Source: Osmia lignaria lignaria (taxonomy: Eukaryota > Arthropoda > Insecta > Hymenoptera > Megachilidae). From it: a stretch of DNA of 64,000 bases. The stretch is taken from NCBI RefSeq assembly GCF_051020975.1, contig NC_135042.1, positions 8,765,888 to 8,829,887 on the forward strand, read 5' to 3'. The notes beneath the pieces are model-generated. The model made no database searches. It was given only the letters and a program-made list of their open reading frames with translations, and was not told the DNA's origin. The position numbers and the translations under genes are program-made. Below, in pieces: positions 1 through 14,300 of this stretch (positions are counted from its first letter, which is position 1; every line of letters begins with the position of its first letter).

Positions 1-1226
1 TCGCCTTACCCGCCGATCGTTTTACTCTTGCCACTTCGCCAAAATAATTGACAGCCTTGCTACCTGACTTACTACACCAACTGATAAGTTACTTGGAACT
101 TAACACTTCCAAATATCATTGTTATCCCCGTGATCTTCGATTCCCAGCGAATAGTGAATCGAATGATCGAAAACGAAGATAACAGGTGTTTCGGAGAGGA
201 ATTAGCGATGCGACGGAAGTGGAAGAATTTTCCATCGAAGCGCGGGAAATACGCGGGACAGTGGAATTCAGAACGGATTAGCGAGATGACGGAGAGGGTC
301 GATTTTTGCGCGAAAGGTGCGAAGAATCAACCCAGAAACTCAAATATTTCACCCGATGATAAAACACGTTTGCACGCTGTTCATCCGATATCTGAGGCAA
401 TTATATCAAAATGGATAAATAGAATATTAATTAGCGGACTATAAATCGACTAAATATTAAATGAAGCGACGGCCGAGATGAATAACCGGTGATTTATCGA
501 ATCAATGCCGAGAGAGAATTTACTCGACCGACAATGCTGGAAAAGGGATTCTATCGGCGGCCGCACGAGGAACGCTTTAAAGGACCCGGTTAATTAACTC
601 GTTCAACGATCGTGCCAACCGTTCTGCAACATTCAAGAGACACGAGTAAATAGCGCGATTTGCGAAATCATGGATTCGTCACTTGCTTCGCGCTATTTAT
701 CGTCCGATTAAATTCAATCAGTCGAAAGATATTTCATCCCTTACTGTTAGATGTCGATAGAAATTCTTTTTGTATTAGATGGCTAAAAGGAACAGAAAAT
801 TTTCTATGTATTGCTTCTTCATTTTTTTAATTTTGTAATTTTTATAGAATCTTTTTAGAATACCTAGTTTAAAAGAAAAATTAAAGATCAGTTTTTCTCA
901 AGCTGAAACATAGAAAAGCCCCTTAAAGCGCATCGAGATTTACAATGCGTCCGCCCCGGATAGTATCCATTTAGCTCCCTGCATTTGCCACAATGACAAT
1001 GAAGTACCGATCAACGCTGGGATTCGAAGCGTACGTTTCCATTAGCGTGCGCATGTACCCGCTCGCCTATCCGCAAATCGAAGCGTTAATCGGTATCGAT
1101 GAGCCTCGGCCTTATCAAAAAGCAACAGATTATTGCGGAATCGCAACTTCGAAGCTCCATAATAAGAGTAGATAACGTTCACTTTATTTCCTTTAATTTA
1201 ACCAGAAAATTTGAATTTCTGTGCAG
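1..1226. other. Sequence upstream of the Hmx exon; no gene supported
   Basis: I see no convincing coding exon here. The short open frames lack recognisable domains and plausible splice sites. The stretch probably belongs to the intron upstream of the Hmx homeobox exon, because that exon begins at an acceptor with a split codon. The 5' coding exon(s) of Hmx are not recognisable here and probably lie left of the window. Confidence 0.5.
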
Positions 1227-2053
1227 ATGAACTGGACGAGGATAACGGGGAGGATCGTCTGCACCGGACACGGAGTCCATCGACGGGAGACGAGGGCCAC
1301 GACGACCTAGGGGATCAAGACGACTGTCCCGACGGTGATGGCGAAGGAGAATCGACCAACTCGACCGGCCTCCATGGCGGTACGGGGAACTCGGGTGGAG
1401 GTGGTGGCGGGGGTGGACAGAACAGCGTGCAGGTCGGTGTTGACGGTCGTGACTCGAGCAGCATGAAACGGAAGAAGAAGACGCGGACGGTGTTCTCGCG
1501 TTCGCAAGTGTTCCAATTGGAGAGCACGTTCGACATGAAACGTTACCTATCGTCGTCGGAACGCGCCGGTCTGGCTGCCTCATTACGGCTGACCGAGACC
1601 CAAGTGAAAATCTGGTTTCAAAATCGTCGTAATAAATGGAAAAGGCAATTGGCCGCGGAACTGGAAGCGGCAAACATGGCGCACGCCGCTCAAAGACTGG
1701 TCAGAGTGCCGATATTGTATCACGAAGCGTCAGCTGGAAGCGGAACGTCCGGTAGCGTCTCGGTGTCGGTGGCTACGCCGCCGACCGCTGCTGCGCCAGC
1801 GTCGGTAGCCACGTCGGCGCTCTCCCACTCAGTCGGCGTCGGAGTTGGCGTCGGTGTCGGCGTCGGCGTCGGCACCTCCTGCCCCCCTACCACTGCACAA
1901 CCGATCTTCTACTCCCATCACCATCAGCACCACCATCATCATCCGGCTCACGTGCAGGCGCACACACTCCTACCCCACCAGGTACACCCACAGCCACCGC
2001 CACCCCCGCCACCGCCCCCTAACGGCCAACCACCCCAATCCTCCTCGCAATAA
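1227..2053 (+). CDS. Hmx: Hmx / NKX5-family homeobox transcription factor, 3' coding exon (partial)
   Basis: This is the terminal coding exon of a nuclear homeodomain transcription factor. It follows an acceptor (TGTGCAG) at 1221-1226 and starts with a split codon, so the true start is upstream and unseen. An acidic region and a Gly run precede a complete homeodomain at about 1470-1650, including KKKTRTVFSRSQVFQLES and the recognition helix VKIWFQNRRNKWKRQ. The downstream residues LAAELEAANMA and the RVPILYHE block are typical of HMX proteins. In that family the factors act in developing nervous system and sensory structures. The C-terminus is low complexity: a Val-Gly dipeptide run, a His-rich stretch and a ten-Pro run, ending in TAA at 2051-2053. 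Assignment to the HMX family is firm; the upstream gene model is missing. Confidence 0.93.
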
Positions 2054-5000
2054 CACCGTCCGGCTCACGAGACCGTCGGTCCGCTCCAACCAACCACCGC
2101 CTACGCCGCGATGTCCCTCTCGCGAATCGCCTCGATCGCTTTGTCCGGATGAACGGGAATACCTCTCTACTCACGATTTTCAACTGATCCCACTTTCATT
2201 TGGTCAGATCAATTTTGATGATTTTTAGTTTTGCACAGGATACTCGAGGATGTCCAGTGATTTCCAGTTTATTTTTCTATGCCTCGAAATGATAGGTAAC
2301 TTCCAGGGTAGTTTTCTTGAGAAGTATTTATATTTCGTTTTATAGATACGTGTGTAGAGACATCTTTAATATCTCTCAAGGAAATCACTTTTTAAGCTAC
2401 TTAACGTTTGCAGTGCCTCCAGGGTAGTTTCATCCCTTAAAGGAACAACAAGGATCCAGCATTTTTCACCTGTAAATATTTCGTAAAATTTTCTCTTTCA
2501 CACTTCACCGGACAAATTAATTCTTCACTTTATGTCTTTCAATTTCCTAGAATCGCGAGAAGGGACGAGATCGTTGACCGACGGGGAGTTTCCTTCCGCC
2601 GCGGTTCAACGAGACTGGCGACTTCCGGCAAGTCGAACACTGTAATATAAGTATGTATCTAGTCTGTCAGTTGTCGATAAGAAACTGCTCGTGGAACGAT
2701 TATTAAGATATTTTGTCGAAAAACGTGGGACAAGCACACTTATGTCCCTCTATCCTACACCTCTCTCTTTCTCTCAATCTATATCCTCTTTTTCACTGTT
2801 TCGTCATTACGTTCGAAAATCGCACACGAATCCTTGTTTTCACGATCGAAAGCGAAATCCTATGTTTTCTTTAGTTTATTTCTAATCGGGAACGTTGCAA
2901 ACGCGAAACGAACAGTGTGTCAACCTGTAAAATGTAATTCGCGATCCACTAAGAGATTGTAACTAATTGTTAGGTAAATCGTGTAAGACACAGGCAGGGT
3001 TCCTACGACGTTAATTCTACCTGTTGTGATAAGCATCTAAACGATTAATTTTATTAAACGAACGGTATAGTTACGAAATACCGGCTCTACTTTCCATTGT
3101 ATATCACCACCTAATCTTATAGGACGTCAATTAAAAAAGAAAAAAAAAAGAGAACGAAATGAAAAGAAGATAAACACGTCCATCGAGCCACGTGTTTTCT
3201 ACGGACAATTGTGATCCAAGATCTCTCGATATTATTGTACAGCCGATCGTTTCGTAATCGCTAAATAATGATCGTTGAACCATACACACAGTCCACGTCG
3301 TTCAACATCCTTTTTATTATTCTCAAACGTCTCTCGTCGGGTTCTTTTTCAGATAATAAAATTCCGCCGAAAATTCGATAATTAAGAAAGTTAATGATAG
3401 TAGTAGGAATCGATCTTACCATTTTCACGAGGTTTAAAATCAAACGTTCTCGGTTAAGACAGCGTACTGTCAACATTCATAGCTTAGTAGACGAGCAAGC
3501 TCGATGTTACAAGCATCGCCGAGCGTCTCGTTTCCCCGTCAAAGTTAATCGCTGATTTCCCGGTAGAACGGCGATGTAATTAAGTCGTCGCGGAGTGGAA
3601 AGTGGTCGATAGACGCTCATCGATTGTCGCCACCGCGTCGAGCTCGCGCTACATTCCCGCGTTCAAGCTTTTCGTGAAAATTCGAAAATTGATAGGAAAA
3701 ATTGATTATTTACAAAACTATTCAGAGTATAGAAATTCCGTAACAAACGCGAACAAAATTTCATCCCCCTGTCGATAGGAAATATATGGCTATTCATAGT
3801 CTGACTATATACAGGTTCGTTCTACTTAGAAATATGTAACAATTCAAAATTGAAAAATTTCTGTACCTTTATACGTTTGTTAAAATGAGCCATTTATTTC
3901 CTACGGAGCCGATAGAGGAGCAAGCATTCAATTGAACTCGTTGAAACGAACGGGGTGTGTTTTTTACATCGAGCATCGAACGATTCCACGAACACGCGAC
4001 ACACTTTTTAGCTCGTAGTGCGTGTCACGCGTGTCGTCAGGTGGTGAAACGTTCAGCCGATTCATCGTCGCCTTTCCGAGGAGAAACGTGGAGGCGCCAT
4101 TGGTGGTGCCCGACCACGAGGGAGCACAGACGACAATGCCAACCGTACCGCCACGTTTCTGCATCTGCATACACGCCGCATCCGAGTAAGTACGCTCACG
4201 TAAGTACGTGCACTTCAATCATCGTTCTCACACCCCGTCGCGCGCCATCGCACCTTCGCCTCTTTTTCGCCTCTGATCTTTCCACGAGCGCCTTTCACCC
4301 GTGGAACGATTCCATCCTCCCTCCTCCACCTCCTCGAATCTCCCTCTTTATCTCTACACCCTTGGCTTTCTCATTTTAGTTGTATTCCGCTTGCACTCTG
4401 TCCTTTCTTCTCGGCCCTCTTTGCTACCTTTACTGTCTTCCTTCTTTTCTATTTTTTTTATCTCTCTCCTTCTTCTTTTTTTTCTCTGCCCGACCAACCC
4501 CCTCGCGGGGAACACACTCGGTGCCCTTTCGTCGACCGTAGGGACTCGATCGTATCGAGGCTACTGTCTAGAATCTGCATCCTTGCCTGCGGTCTCGTTT
4601 GATAACAGACACTGCTGGCAAGTGTCCTTTAGAGGTATCGCGCTTCCACGTTTATTCCCGCTTGCTCTTTTCTTATCTAACCCTCCGACGTTCGACATTT
4701 TCCCTTTTCATCGGAACTTTGTTGTCGGATCGATTGAAAGAGACTTGCTCTGTTACGTTCCGCGTCGAATGCTATTCGATTTGATTTTATTCGATTAACA
4801 GAGCGACGCGTAAGGGTAATTTCACCATACCTACTTTCACGCGTCCGGAAACAATTGAACTTGCTTGAAAAGGACTTATTTCTCAGAATCGCGTCGAAAC
4901 CAGTGTTTCTGTGTACCGTTAAATCTCCGGGTTTGTTTGCGGTCTCCTTTGAGTTTCAGTTCCATCCCCTCTTGTCTAAAACCATGAAACTCGACGCGAA

Positions 5001-8000
5001 TTGCACGGATTCTGAGTTGGTTGTTCGGCCAATTCCGACACAAGTGACACAGATTGCAATCTCGTATCACGCTGAAAGTCGGTTTGCAAGGGAAAATATA
5101 AATGTTTATGTATCGAGGGGGAGAAAAGGAAACGTCTGTCTCGGGGAACGATAGAGGAGACAACGAGGACAGATTGCTCAACGACGTCGAAGAAATTAGC
5201 AACGCATGAAGGTGAACGCCACGGGTGGATTAAACGCGGTTCAACTGATTAAACACGATTTATATTGGCGTTAATAAGCGATGGCATTGAATATTTAAAG
5301 CGACTCATTAACTCGGTAATTGCGATGAAACGTTGTTGCCCGCGAGAGGAGCGTTGATCGATCGATTTCAATTTCGTTCCTTTTTTATTCCGTTGTTGCC
5401 TTGCGGAACAACGTTTCCCTATCGCTAACAAGCCGATCGGAAAATTCAGCTGTTCGTCGATATCGCTTTTCTAGAAAGAAAGAACAAATAAAAGGGAAAA
5501 TCTACTTCTTTCCATTTCGTGTTCTGTTCTGCACGAAGGGGAGGAAACAAAATGCTATCGCGCATCGCGTCGTCAAATGTCAAAGAATCTTTTATCCTTT
5601 TTATTTTCATACTCGATGTAGGAAAAAAGTCGTAAATCAATTTTCGATCGCGACGAATGCATTTTCGCACCTTTGGAAAATTCTCCCTTACCCCTCAATT
5701 AGCCTCTGGCACACCTTCTAAATAGAGATTTCTCGTATTCGAAAAATTGTATTAAGATCCTGTTTGTCGAAAATTCATCGGCTCATTGTCGGCTGGAATC
5801 TAGAGTCGAATTGCGCTCCGGCTCCTCCCGGTCTGTCCCTCTTCTTCGATCAGCACCCCGTACCCGAGGTAATTTAACACGTGAGGGGATGACAACGGTC
5901 TCGAAGCCCGTGTCCTTCGAGCTCTCGTAAGTGACGATCGTGTTACACCGGTGAACTCACGAAATCTTTACGAAGAATCTATTCTTCGTCCACCCTTCGA
6001 TGATTGGTCTCATTACTCCTGCCCCAGTTTAAGTTTTTTTTTTTCCAAATTTCGTCAAAACATTTTAGAGGATAGGTAATGTAGAAGGAAATTAAATTTC
6101 CACACTTTTTAATGAATTCCATTTATTACTGAAAAACAATTATAATTTCGGACATTGAGACAATATTTTGATAACAATGTGTGAATAATGTAAATTTAAT
6201 TTTCATATGCAATTTCGTATAAATAAATGGTATATTTGTTCCATTACTCTGGGACGTATATATTTATATAAACTAAAGCAGAAATTTCGTATAAAGATTG
6301 GAAATTACAATGGTACATCGGGGGATTAATTGTGGAAAAAGCATACGGTATTATACCCTTAGCGCGCATTACATAGAAGGTAAAAGTGGGTCATTGAAAA
6401 CGAACCGATATAAGTCTCGAGAGCGTTTGAAAATAAATTTTATTACTCGTTTCGTTCTAACTAAAATATGTAAAATTGACGCGGCGATCATTCTGAATAG
6501 AACAACCTTTGCTTAACGTAAGGGGGTTGCTTTGAAAGAGCCAGTCTGCCATCGTTATTGTCTCCAAACGAATCCCATGATCGATTCAAGCTCGCCATCA
6601 AAACACAAGGCAAATCTATTCCTCCGGAGAATAGACGTGCTCTTCCATGTCTACGGGGGTCTAGGACCCCCCGAAGAGCGGGTTGTCTTTATCATGGTCC
6701 ACGCAAAACGTGGTGGTTCAATAAACAAACAAAAAATCAGTAATTCCTAATGGTTGGACGCTCGCGATGGCACGAAAAGGGATCGAGTTGTTAATAAATT
6801 AAACGAGATCCTTGATCCAAGGGAAATCGCGTGACCCAGAACGTCTGTTGAAGCAGTCGCAAACGCGTTCACGCGAGTTGCCGCTAATTCACGTGATTCG
6901 CGATGGAACACAATCGATAGGATGGCTTAATTGGCCCGGCCGCAGAGGCTGCTTTCGTTCGTTTCAAGCTTCATCGTCCAGGTAATCGAGTTAATTACCA
7001 GACTGATAAAGCGCGAACGACTTTTCGCGACAGCTGCTCGGTAAAAAAAAAAAGAGGCCAGACTACGCAGATGACGGCCAATTTATGGCGGCCATTATCG
7101 CGGACGCGATCCTTCCGTGACCGTTATTATGTGCCTCCACAGGAGCTGGACAATTACTCTAATGGAATAATTTTTTGGAAAATCTATCGCGTTGGACAGC
7201 TCTACGCGGCCACACCCTGAACGACGCTTTCTCGATCAGAAGCTCGTTAAACAAAGAATTTCCTCTCTTCTTTTTTATGAGAGGCACGAACACCGTGGAA
7301 GAGGAATAATTAGTAGGGAGATGTTACGATAAGAGTTTGATCGAGACCATATCGTGTAAAAGGGAAATGACTATACAAATGTTGATTAATCTAATTGATC
7401 TCTTTCACGCGTTCTAATTATTCGATTCGAGAAGAGATCGGCGGGAGATATTTCTGTATCGAAAAACGAGCCCGAAAATCGTTCGATTTGCATTTCCATG
7501 ACGGACCGGGCCGAAAGTCGAATCCCGCAGGAAGATTGACGCGTTACGCGAGGCTGGAAATAAAGAGAGGAGAGGAAATAGGGAAGCTTATACCGCGCTG
7601 CCAGATCGAATTGCTTTTTACAGCGGACGGTCGCGAGGTATCGAACGTGTCCCACGTTACTGTGCTGGTACGGCAATCGTGTACGTGTAGGTAAGACGCC
7701 CTCGTGTGTACATTATTCGTGTTTCAGTGTTCACATGGTCGGTTAGTGTATAGACGAACACGTTCCGGGGGCATAGGATGCGTGTGGGGCGCGGCGCACG
7801 AGCATAAAAGAGCAAGCGAAAAAGGGAGCCTCTTTTTAATCTAGCGACGATTCGCAACCCCCTGCTCCTTTTATAGTTACGTGCTTAGTGCTTATACCCA
7901 TTCACTCTGTCTCTCTCTCTCATCGTTCCTCTTTCTCCTCTTTGTCGTCGTGTCAGAGCTGGCTCTCTTCTGCGACCGAAGACCTGGACCAGTCTTCTTC

Positions 8001-8145
8001 TTGCGGACCTCCGTCCGTCGGGACCAACCACGATCTTTACTACTTGCCATTTCGAAGTAGTCGAAGCCTCTCTGCTTCCTCTCCGTTTCTCTCTGAGAAT
8101 TTTTATTAAGGCAACTGAAGGTTAAACGAAAGAAAATTTTATATT
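2054..8145. other. Hmx 3' flank and gene-poor spacer
   Basis: No supported gene. The open frames of 60-165 codons are compositionally biased (pyrimidine-rich Ser/Leu/Phe/Pro translations near 4.0-4.8 kb) and match no family I know. The sequence is more GC-rich than the right two thirds of the window. The first part is probably the Hmx 3' UTR. A short perfect hairpin (GGGGGTC / GACCCCC, 3-nt loop) lies near 6656-6672. Developmental homeobox genes often sit beside large regulatory spacers, so enhancers are plausible but not shown. Confidence 0.5.
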
Positions 8146-8347
8146 TTAACCCGTTCACTGCCAGGCAAATTTAGAGCATTTTACCCTGGGCGCCAAGATT
8201 TTATTTTAAGGAAATGTAAGTTATTATTTTGATAATAAAATTTGTTATTTTGTAAATTTGTTTGAAAAAAAGGCTTTATAAGTTTATACTTATTCCGTGA
8301 CGAATTGCAACCAATCTAAATCTCGTAGCTGGCAGTGAACGGGTTAA
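8146..8347. mobile_element. piggyBac-like MITE, TTAA-flanked
   Basis: A 202-bp unit is bounded by perfect inverted repeats: TTAACCCGTTCACTGCCAG at 8146-8164 and its exact reverse complement at 8329-8347. The outermost four bases on each side are TTAA. Elements of the piggyBac superfamily insert at and duplicate TTAA, and their termini usually begin with CCC or CCY, as here. The interior is AT-rich and has no open frame, so this is a non-autonomous MITE. Superfamily assignment rests on the TTAA and CCC features only. Confidence 0.8.
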
Positions 8348-11300
8348 GGTAATTAAAAATTTCATATATCGTGTTTCTTTCAAACTGGAAGCTTCGAAAT
8401 TAACTTCAATTTCTCCTCTTCCTTCCTCCGAAAATTACAATCTTTTGTTTCCTTTTTCCTTTTTTAATTCGTCAGTTTTTCATACACCAGTCAGCTCGAA
8501 CACACGCATTGAACGCGTACAATGGTCGAATGATCGCATTACCATTCACAATACACCAGCAACGGGGATTAATGCGAAAAGCGGCACTAATCAACCCTTT
8601 TGGCGAAATTGCAATCGGCATAGTTGCGGCTTCGCTCGATTTCCTTACATTTCTCCATTCTCTTCGACTATCATCGAATTCTGTAAATATTCCTCGGATT
8701 GGATCAAAATTATTGTTTATCCTGATTAAACGAGCCAGAAACGAGCGATTAATCTAGTCGTCGCGAGGCCCGTGTATCGTTTAGTATGTTCTCATTCGTC
8801 TGGCTTCTCGTTTTTCTTTTTTTCTATAACCATAATTATCTGCTGTGTATGTGTATCGTTGTCTCCCGCGTTCAGGCTGAAACGCGGCGAAAAAGAGATC
8901 GCACGCAGCAAGTAAATGGATGGATGAACCAGGGCGAAAAAGGGTGCCTTTGAGCCGACGAGTCCGTTGCTGCCAGATTAATTAACGAAGCACTCGCCCG
9001 GGGTCCGGAAAAGGATCAACAACTCTGATACCGGGATACCGGGTGCTAATAGACAGGTGGCCCTATCTGTTTAACCATCGTTCTTCTCCTCGATCGATCC
9101 TCGACACTCGACGATTACCAGTCGATCATCGTTGCACTTCGTTCAGAGATCAATTATCCTTTTTCTGAAGTGATCAGATTTTCATTTCCTTCAAGAATCC
9201 GTCGAAAATCGATCGATTAGAAAATTCAATTAATTACAGAGGGGAATTAAAGCGCATACGAGGGGTGGACTGAAAGTATGGCGCGATTGAAAAAATACTT
9301 CAATTTACCTCCGCAGAGGAAGCTTGGATAACCGTGCCGGTACAATATTAATCCATACGCGTTCTCGTTTCCCATTATTCCCCCTTTTTCGCCGCGTTCC
9401 GATGCACCAATCGCTCGACTGATTGCTCGACTCGCGGCAATTGCAATTACCATTCGTCCTCTCTAACCGGATGGCAACTTTCATTTCACATGAAAGTCGT
9501 CGCTCGTCGCGACGAGATCGATCAACGGAGAATTCATTGAACGGAATAAGTAATCGATTCGAGCATTATCAGTCGCCCTTACCCTCCATCCATCCTACCT
9601 ACGTTACCGCGAAACTGGAAAGAAACGAATGTTGAAACATCAGATAGGATCGTGTACTAATTATCCGGGGGAATCTTAAACTCGACGATACACGCGGACA
9701 CGAGTTTTATTCCCTGTTTAAAAGTGCCCTCGTGTCAAAGGTTCGAACGCAAAGGTCCATCTAAGTAATTACTGAAGCTTAGGAGCGTCACAGTTGGGGT
9801 CACCGATGTCGATTAAACGCGAGATAAGATACAACTGTTCCACCTCTGCACGAAATCGTCGCAGAGAGTGTCTACTACTTTCCGCGATGTTTTCAATCGA
9901 ATCAATCCTTCAGACAGCAAATGCATCGAACGCTTTTCGGTTCCTCGATCGTTGTTTCTATTTCCTTAACCCCTTAACGTCTGCCAAAGCTAACTACTCA
10001 ACACTGCCTATAATATTGAGGCAAATCAAGGAAATTGAAATATTATGCATGTATTGTATTTACAGACTTCCCGGTTTTGCAAATTCTAATTGAAATTATA
10101 CTTCAAATTCAATCGTAATACTGTAGGTGCGTCACGAGTCAGATTTCGTCAAAGTACGACAAGGGGTTTAATTACTATTTCCTTTTTTTATTATCTTTCT
10201 ATCGTCGAATCGAAGAAAAGAACGGATCAGAGGAAGGAGTGGTACGCTTTCGCGCTGACAAAAGAGCGGCGCGTGTGCACGCGTCGCGTCGTCTGCGATC
10301 GCGAAGCACCGTCGGAACAATCGGATCGAGGACGCGTGTACGGTTAGCGTCGCGTCGCGTCGCGGTGCTTCGTCGGTACGCGTCAATGCGACCAAAGACG
10401 AAAATTAAGTCGTCCCTCCCCCTTTTGCGTTACCCTCGAACCCACTAATAGATCGCTCCTCTACTCCGGGCAAGCTATCAGCGTTGACCCCCACGCTCGC
10501 CGGATAAGCGACTGAAAATAACCCCAAGAGACCAGAAAGACCCCCCTGGTTCCCCGACAGCCTTTCGAATACAAGCCGGTGCATCTGTTCCTACTCTGAA
10601 AGGAACGAATGACTCCGACAATTAGAGAAGAGGAGCAGAGATCCCGGTGAAACGCTTGCCAGCAAAGCCCGTTCTGCTCGGTGCTTCTTTTCTTGCTCAC
10701 GATCGCGGAGATTGCGACCCCTATGCCGTCGATGAAACGAGGAAAGGGGATGAATCGGCTTGATTAAATCCGAGGAACGATTATCGTACGTTTCGATAAG
10801 AATTAGGCAAAGAAACTTGGAAATTAAAAGGAAATTTTCTCGGTTGAATAATTAATTCCATGACGCTTGTAAATTTAATCAAATGGTGCTTATAGCGAAA
10901 TAATGGCCCCTGGCCAATTATCTAAATTTGAAAATCCAATTCCAATTAACAACGCCATTAAGTGAGCTTTGACAGATACGTTAAACAGACACAATGGCAC
11001 GTGAACGTAAATACCAAAACACCGGGTTTATTGTTTAATTCACTAGGCAGAAGGGCAATAGTCACAAAGACACATTTAACTAACGGTTCAACATGTATAC
11101 CATTGTTTTGATCGGGTTTGAGTGGATACAATTAGATCACGCTGGGTAGTTTCGTCCCGAACAGGGTCCGATTGGCTTCGTTTTACGTACCGGCTAACGC
11201 ATACGCCAATACCGGTTGCAGTTTTAACGTGCAACGAGAACGACCCTGGCGTGTCGCGAATCTCTTTTCATCGATCTGATGACCACCTCGTCCATTCGTG

Positions 11301-14300
11301 CGGTAAGTGGATAGGGTGGGCCGGTGATGCCTCGTCGGACGGTGTAGCTATACCGGGGGTTCGTTCATTTAATACCCAACCGAGTGATTTTTTCTCATTC
11401 TTTTTTTTTTTTTTTTTTTTTTTACTTTCCTTAACCGCTGCTGAACGCGCACAAATGCATATCCCTCGTTAGATAATCATCTCTTCGTTTTAGATGAAAT
11501 TGAAACGCGTTGTTTAATTCTTTCGTTACCATCTCCGCTTGACGACTTTTGCAGGTAATTCTTTTCGCTTTGAATCAACGAATTGATCGAGCGTTTCCGC
11601 ATCGGCGATCCCGAATGCACTTCACGGCAAAAGCTCAAAGACCCTCGGCGATTTCTAGTAACGAACGAGCCTGAAAGAAGGTAACACGCGGGAATCGGGT
11701 AGAAATCGTGAGAGGAGTATGGAATCGGTAAAAGAAAAAAGGATGCCAGTGCACGAGCAGAGGTGGAATTTCAGGAGAGCATCGGCTAATCCGATTAGCC
11801 GATCAACCCCGAATACGCTGGCAGCCCGTAACCGGAAAGCCAGCGTGAAAGTGCTAAACGAGCAATAAGGAAGTAATAGCAATGCTCAAAGCAAGAGAAA
11901 CCGCCCTCCCTCCCTCCCAACCCCTAGGAACATCGACATGGACGGGCCAGGAAAGGACTGGGAACGGTAGAAGGGAGGGATGGAAGAACGGTACCGCGCG
12001 CAATTACGGATTTTGAGTGACAGATGCTCGCCCAGTCGGCAGTCGGAAGATTAAAACAAGTAATCAAAGCCCCAGTAGCCACCCCGGGATGGATATGGAT
12101 GGATGCATTGCCCCCACCGGGCAACCCCTCTGCTGTGTCTCCTCGTTTTCGTGGCCGCGCCACCGCGTTTCCCTCCTTTCCTCTTCAAACTCCGCCTGCG
12201 TCGAGTCAGCGAGGGTAACCCCAGCTACTATATAATATCCACCTATCAAGCCGCGCTCTGAATGCTCCTTTAAGAAAATGTTCCTTTTTCGCGGAGCAGT
12301 CGCTAGCTGGGAGGTTATTAGACCGTCCCACCCCTACGTGGCAGGAGTGAAAAGAACGAGATGGAGAGAAAAGAGGGTGGAGAGGCGAAAGATGCTCAAA
12401 CGTCCCGAGGTTCTATTTCACGAGAAACGATAGAGGATGCTCTTTGACGATCGCACTCGCTTCGATCGCTCGGGCAACAATAACCAATCGGTTATATACT
12501 TGGATATTATTCTTCCCTTTTTCTCCTTTACCTATTTTTTTTCGATAAAGCTGTATAGGTCGCAGAGACTAACGAAGTTACATTTGTTACCATTAACGCG
12601 AACAAGGTTTTTCTTTACCTTCGATAGAAATCGAATATGTATTAATTACGGTGTAAATAAGCAGAGACAAATGTTTAGGTGGTTTAAGCGTTAGTTACCG
12701 AACAACAAGAGGAGCAATTAGAACGAGAAGCCGTACGGTTGCAGCTCCAACAATCGCGGGGGAAGAACAAACCGGTGGCGATAGACTAGGAAGTCGATTA
12801 GGGCAGGAAAATCCGTCCGCCTCGCGACGACATAATCCACGCTCGCTTTTAATCGAACGGGCATTGCCGACGATATCGTCGTGCAAGAGATTCAATAGTC
12901 GTTACGTTCAAATAAAATACACAAAACAATGATTTAACTTGTTCGAAGAACGAAGCGCGGGAATCGATGAAACAAGAATTTGTCTCGTTATCGTGGTTGC
13001 AATTTAATCCGTAAGCTTTTTTGCGATAGTTCCCGACGTGCTGCGATTTCAACGTTCGTATTCCCGATTTTTCAGCTTGAAAACCGAAAAAAAAGGAAAC
13101 TATCGCGGTAGAAAACACGTGGTAACGATGATAAAGGCATACGTGAAAAATCGAAATTCTCAGCTTTTCGTCTATGCGCTCCGATGCTTGGAGTGCATTT
13201 ACGCATTCCCAAATGGGAAAACAAAAAGGGCAGATAAAAGAGTGGTGAAAAATAGGGAACACGTGTTTCGAGTTTTTAATCATTCAGACGATAGACGGGA
13301 AACGCGTTTCGTTGATATTCGTTTGCCCGACTGTGTAACGCCTCGATCTCTGAAATTTCATTTACGACGCTTCAGAGACACGTCCTCGGCTCCGTCGTCC
13401 CTTGAATATGTTTAATCTTGAGATTTCGACTCGCAAAGGACAGGATTGGATTTTGTAGGGCGAAAGAGGATGAGCCGTTTATCTCGGGCGTCGCTTTTCA
13501 GTTTTTCCTCGCTTCCCACTCTATATCTTATACCGTCCGTCACCCCGGACCTCATCTCTGGTTACTTTATCCCTTCCTTTGGGGCGTCACCGGCATTGGT
13601 ATCTTCTTCGCGGAAATAATAAGCTCTCTCTTATAAATTCATCGCGTGCACCCTGGTTCGAGAAACGGGATCCTTTTTGATGGCGCCAAGTATTGCCAGT
13701 GATGGTGAGAAATTGCCTTTTAATTACTAAAAGCATCGTGTTTTCATCTGATCAAGAAAGTTAAGTTCCCTTAGTATTAGTAGTTTCTCAATTTAAAATC
13801 ATAAAACTTCGTTGAACAGAGAAATATAAACTGGATAATGGAGTTGTTCTAAAATAATTTAGTATTATAAAAAATTACTGTATTATTATATTCCTGTTCC
13901 TCTTTATACTTTAGTCCGAGGGGAAGTGCTTTTGTATTGGAAATGTGATAGAATAAGTGTAATCCTGAATAGACTTGCAGAGATTCGACTCGTCGTTAAT
14001 ACTTCCATTGCCACAAAGAATCAAATTAACCAGCATAAGATTACCGTTCCCCATCTGTGATGCTTCTTCAGATTCCATTCTAGAATCCTTTACATCACTC
14101 GTGTACATACGAGCGTTTACGTATCTTTTTCTTTCCCTCTTACTTTCAATCCGGCCACCACAAACCCTTGTGCTCTTTGCTTTTGATTGAAGAGACCGAG
14201 TATACCCTCGCCCTTGCTACAATAATCTTACCCTATGATGGACTCGATTGCGTGCACATCCATGCAACGTATGACCAAAAAAAAGATTTAAAAAATTAAA

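Noticed and set aside
1179..1673. Antisense frame of 164 codons opposite the Hmx exon
   Set aside because: It is the shadow of a GC-biased homeobox exon; the sense strand fully explains the coding signal.
3957..4798. Overlapping open frames of 140 and 165 codons
   Set aside because: Pyrimidine-rich low-complexity sequence gives Ser/Leu/Phe/Pro strings; there is no domain, conserved motif or splice support.
10239..10395. CpG-rich inverted repeat that could be a microRNA hairpin
   Set aside because: The paired arms are only about 10 bp and the rest does not fold convincingly by eye; I recognised no known mature microRNA.
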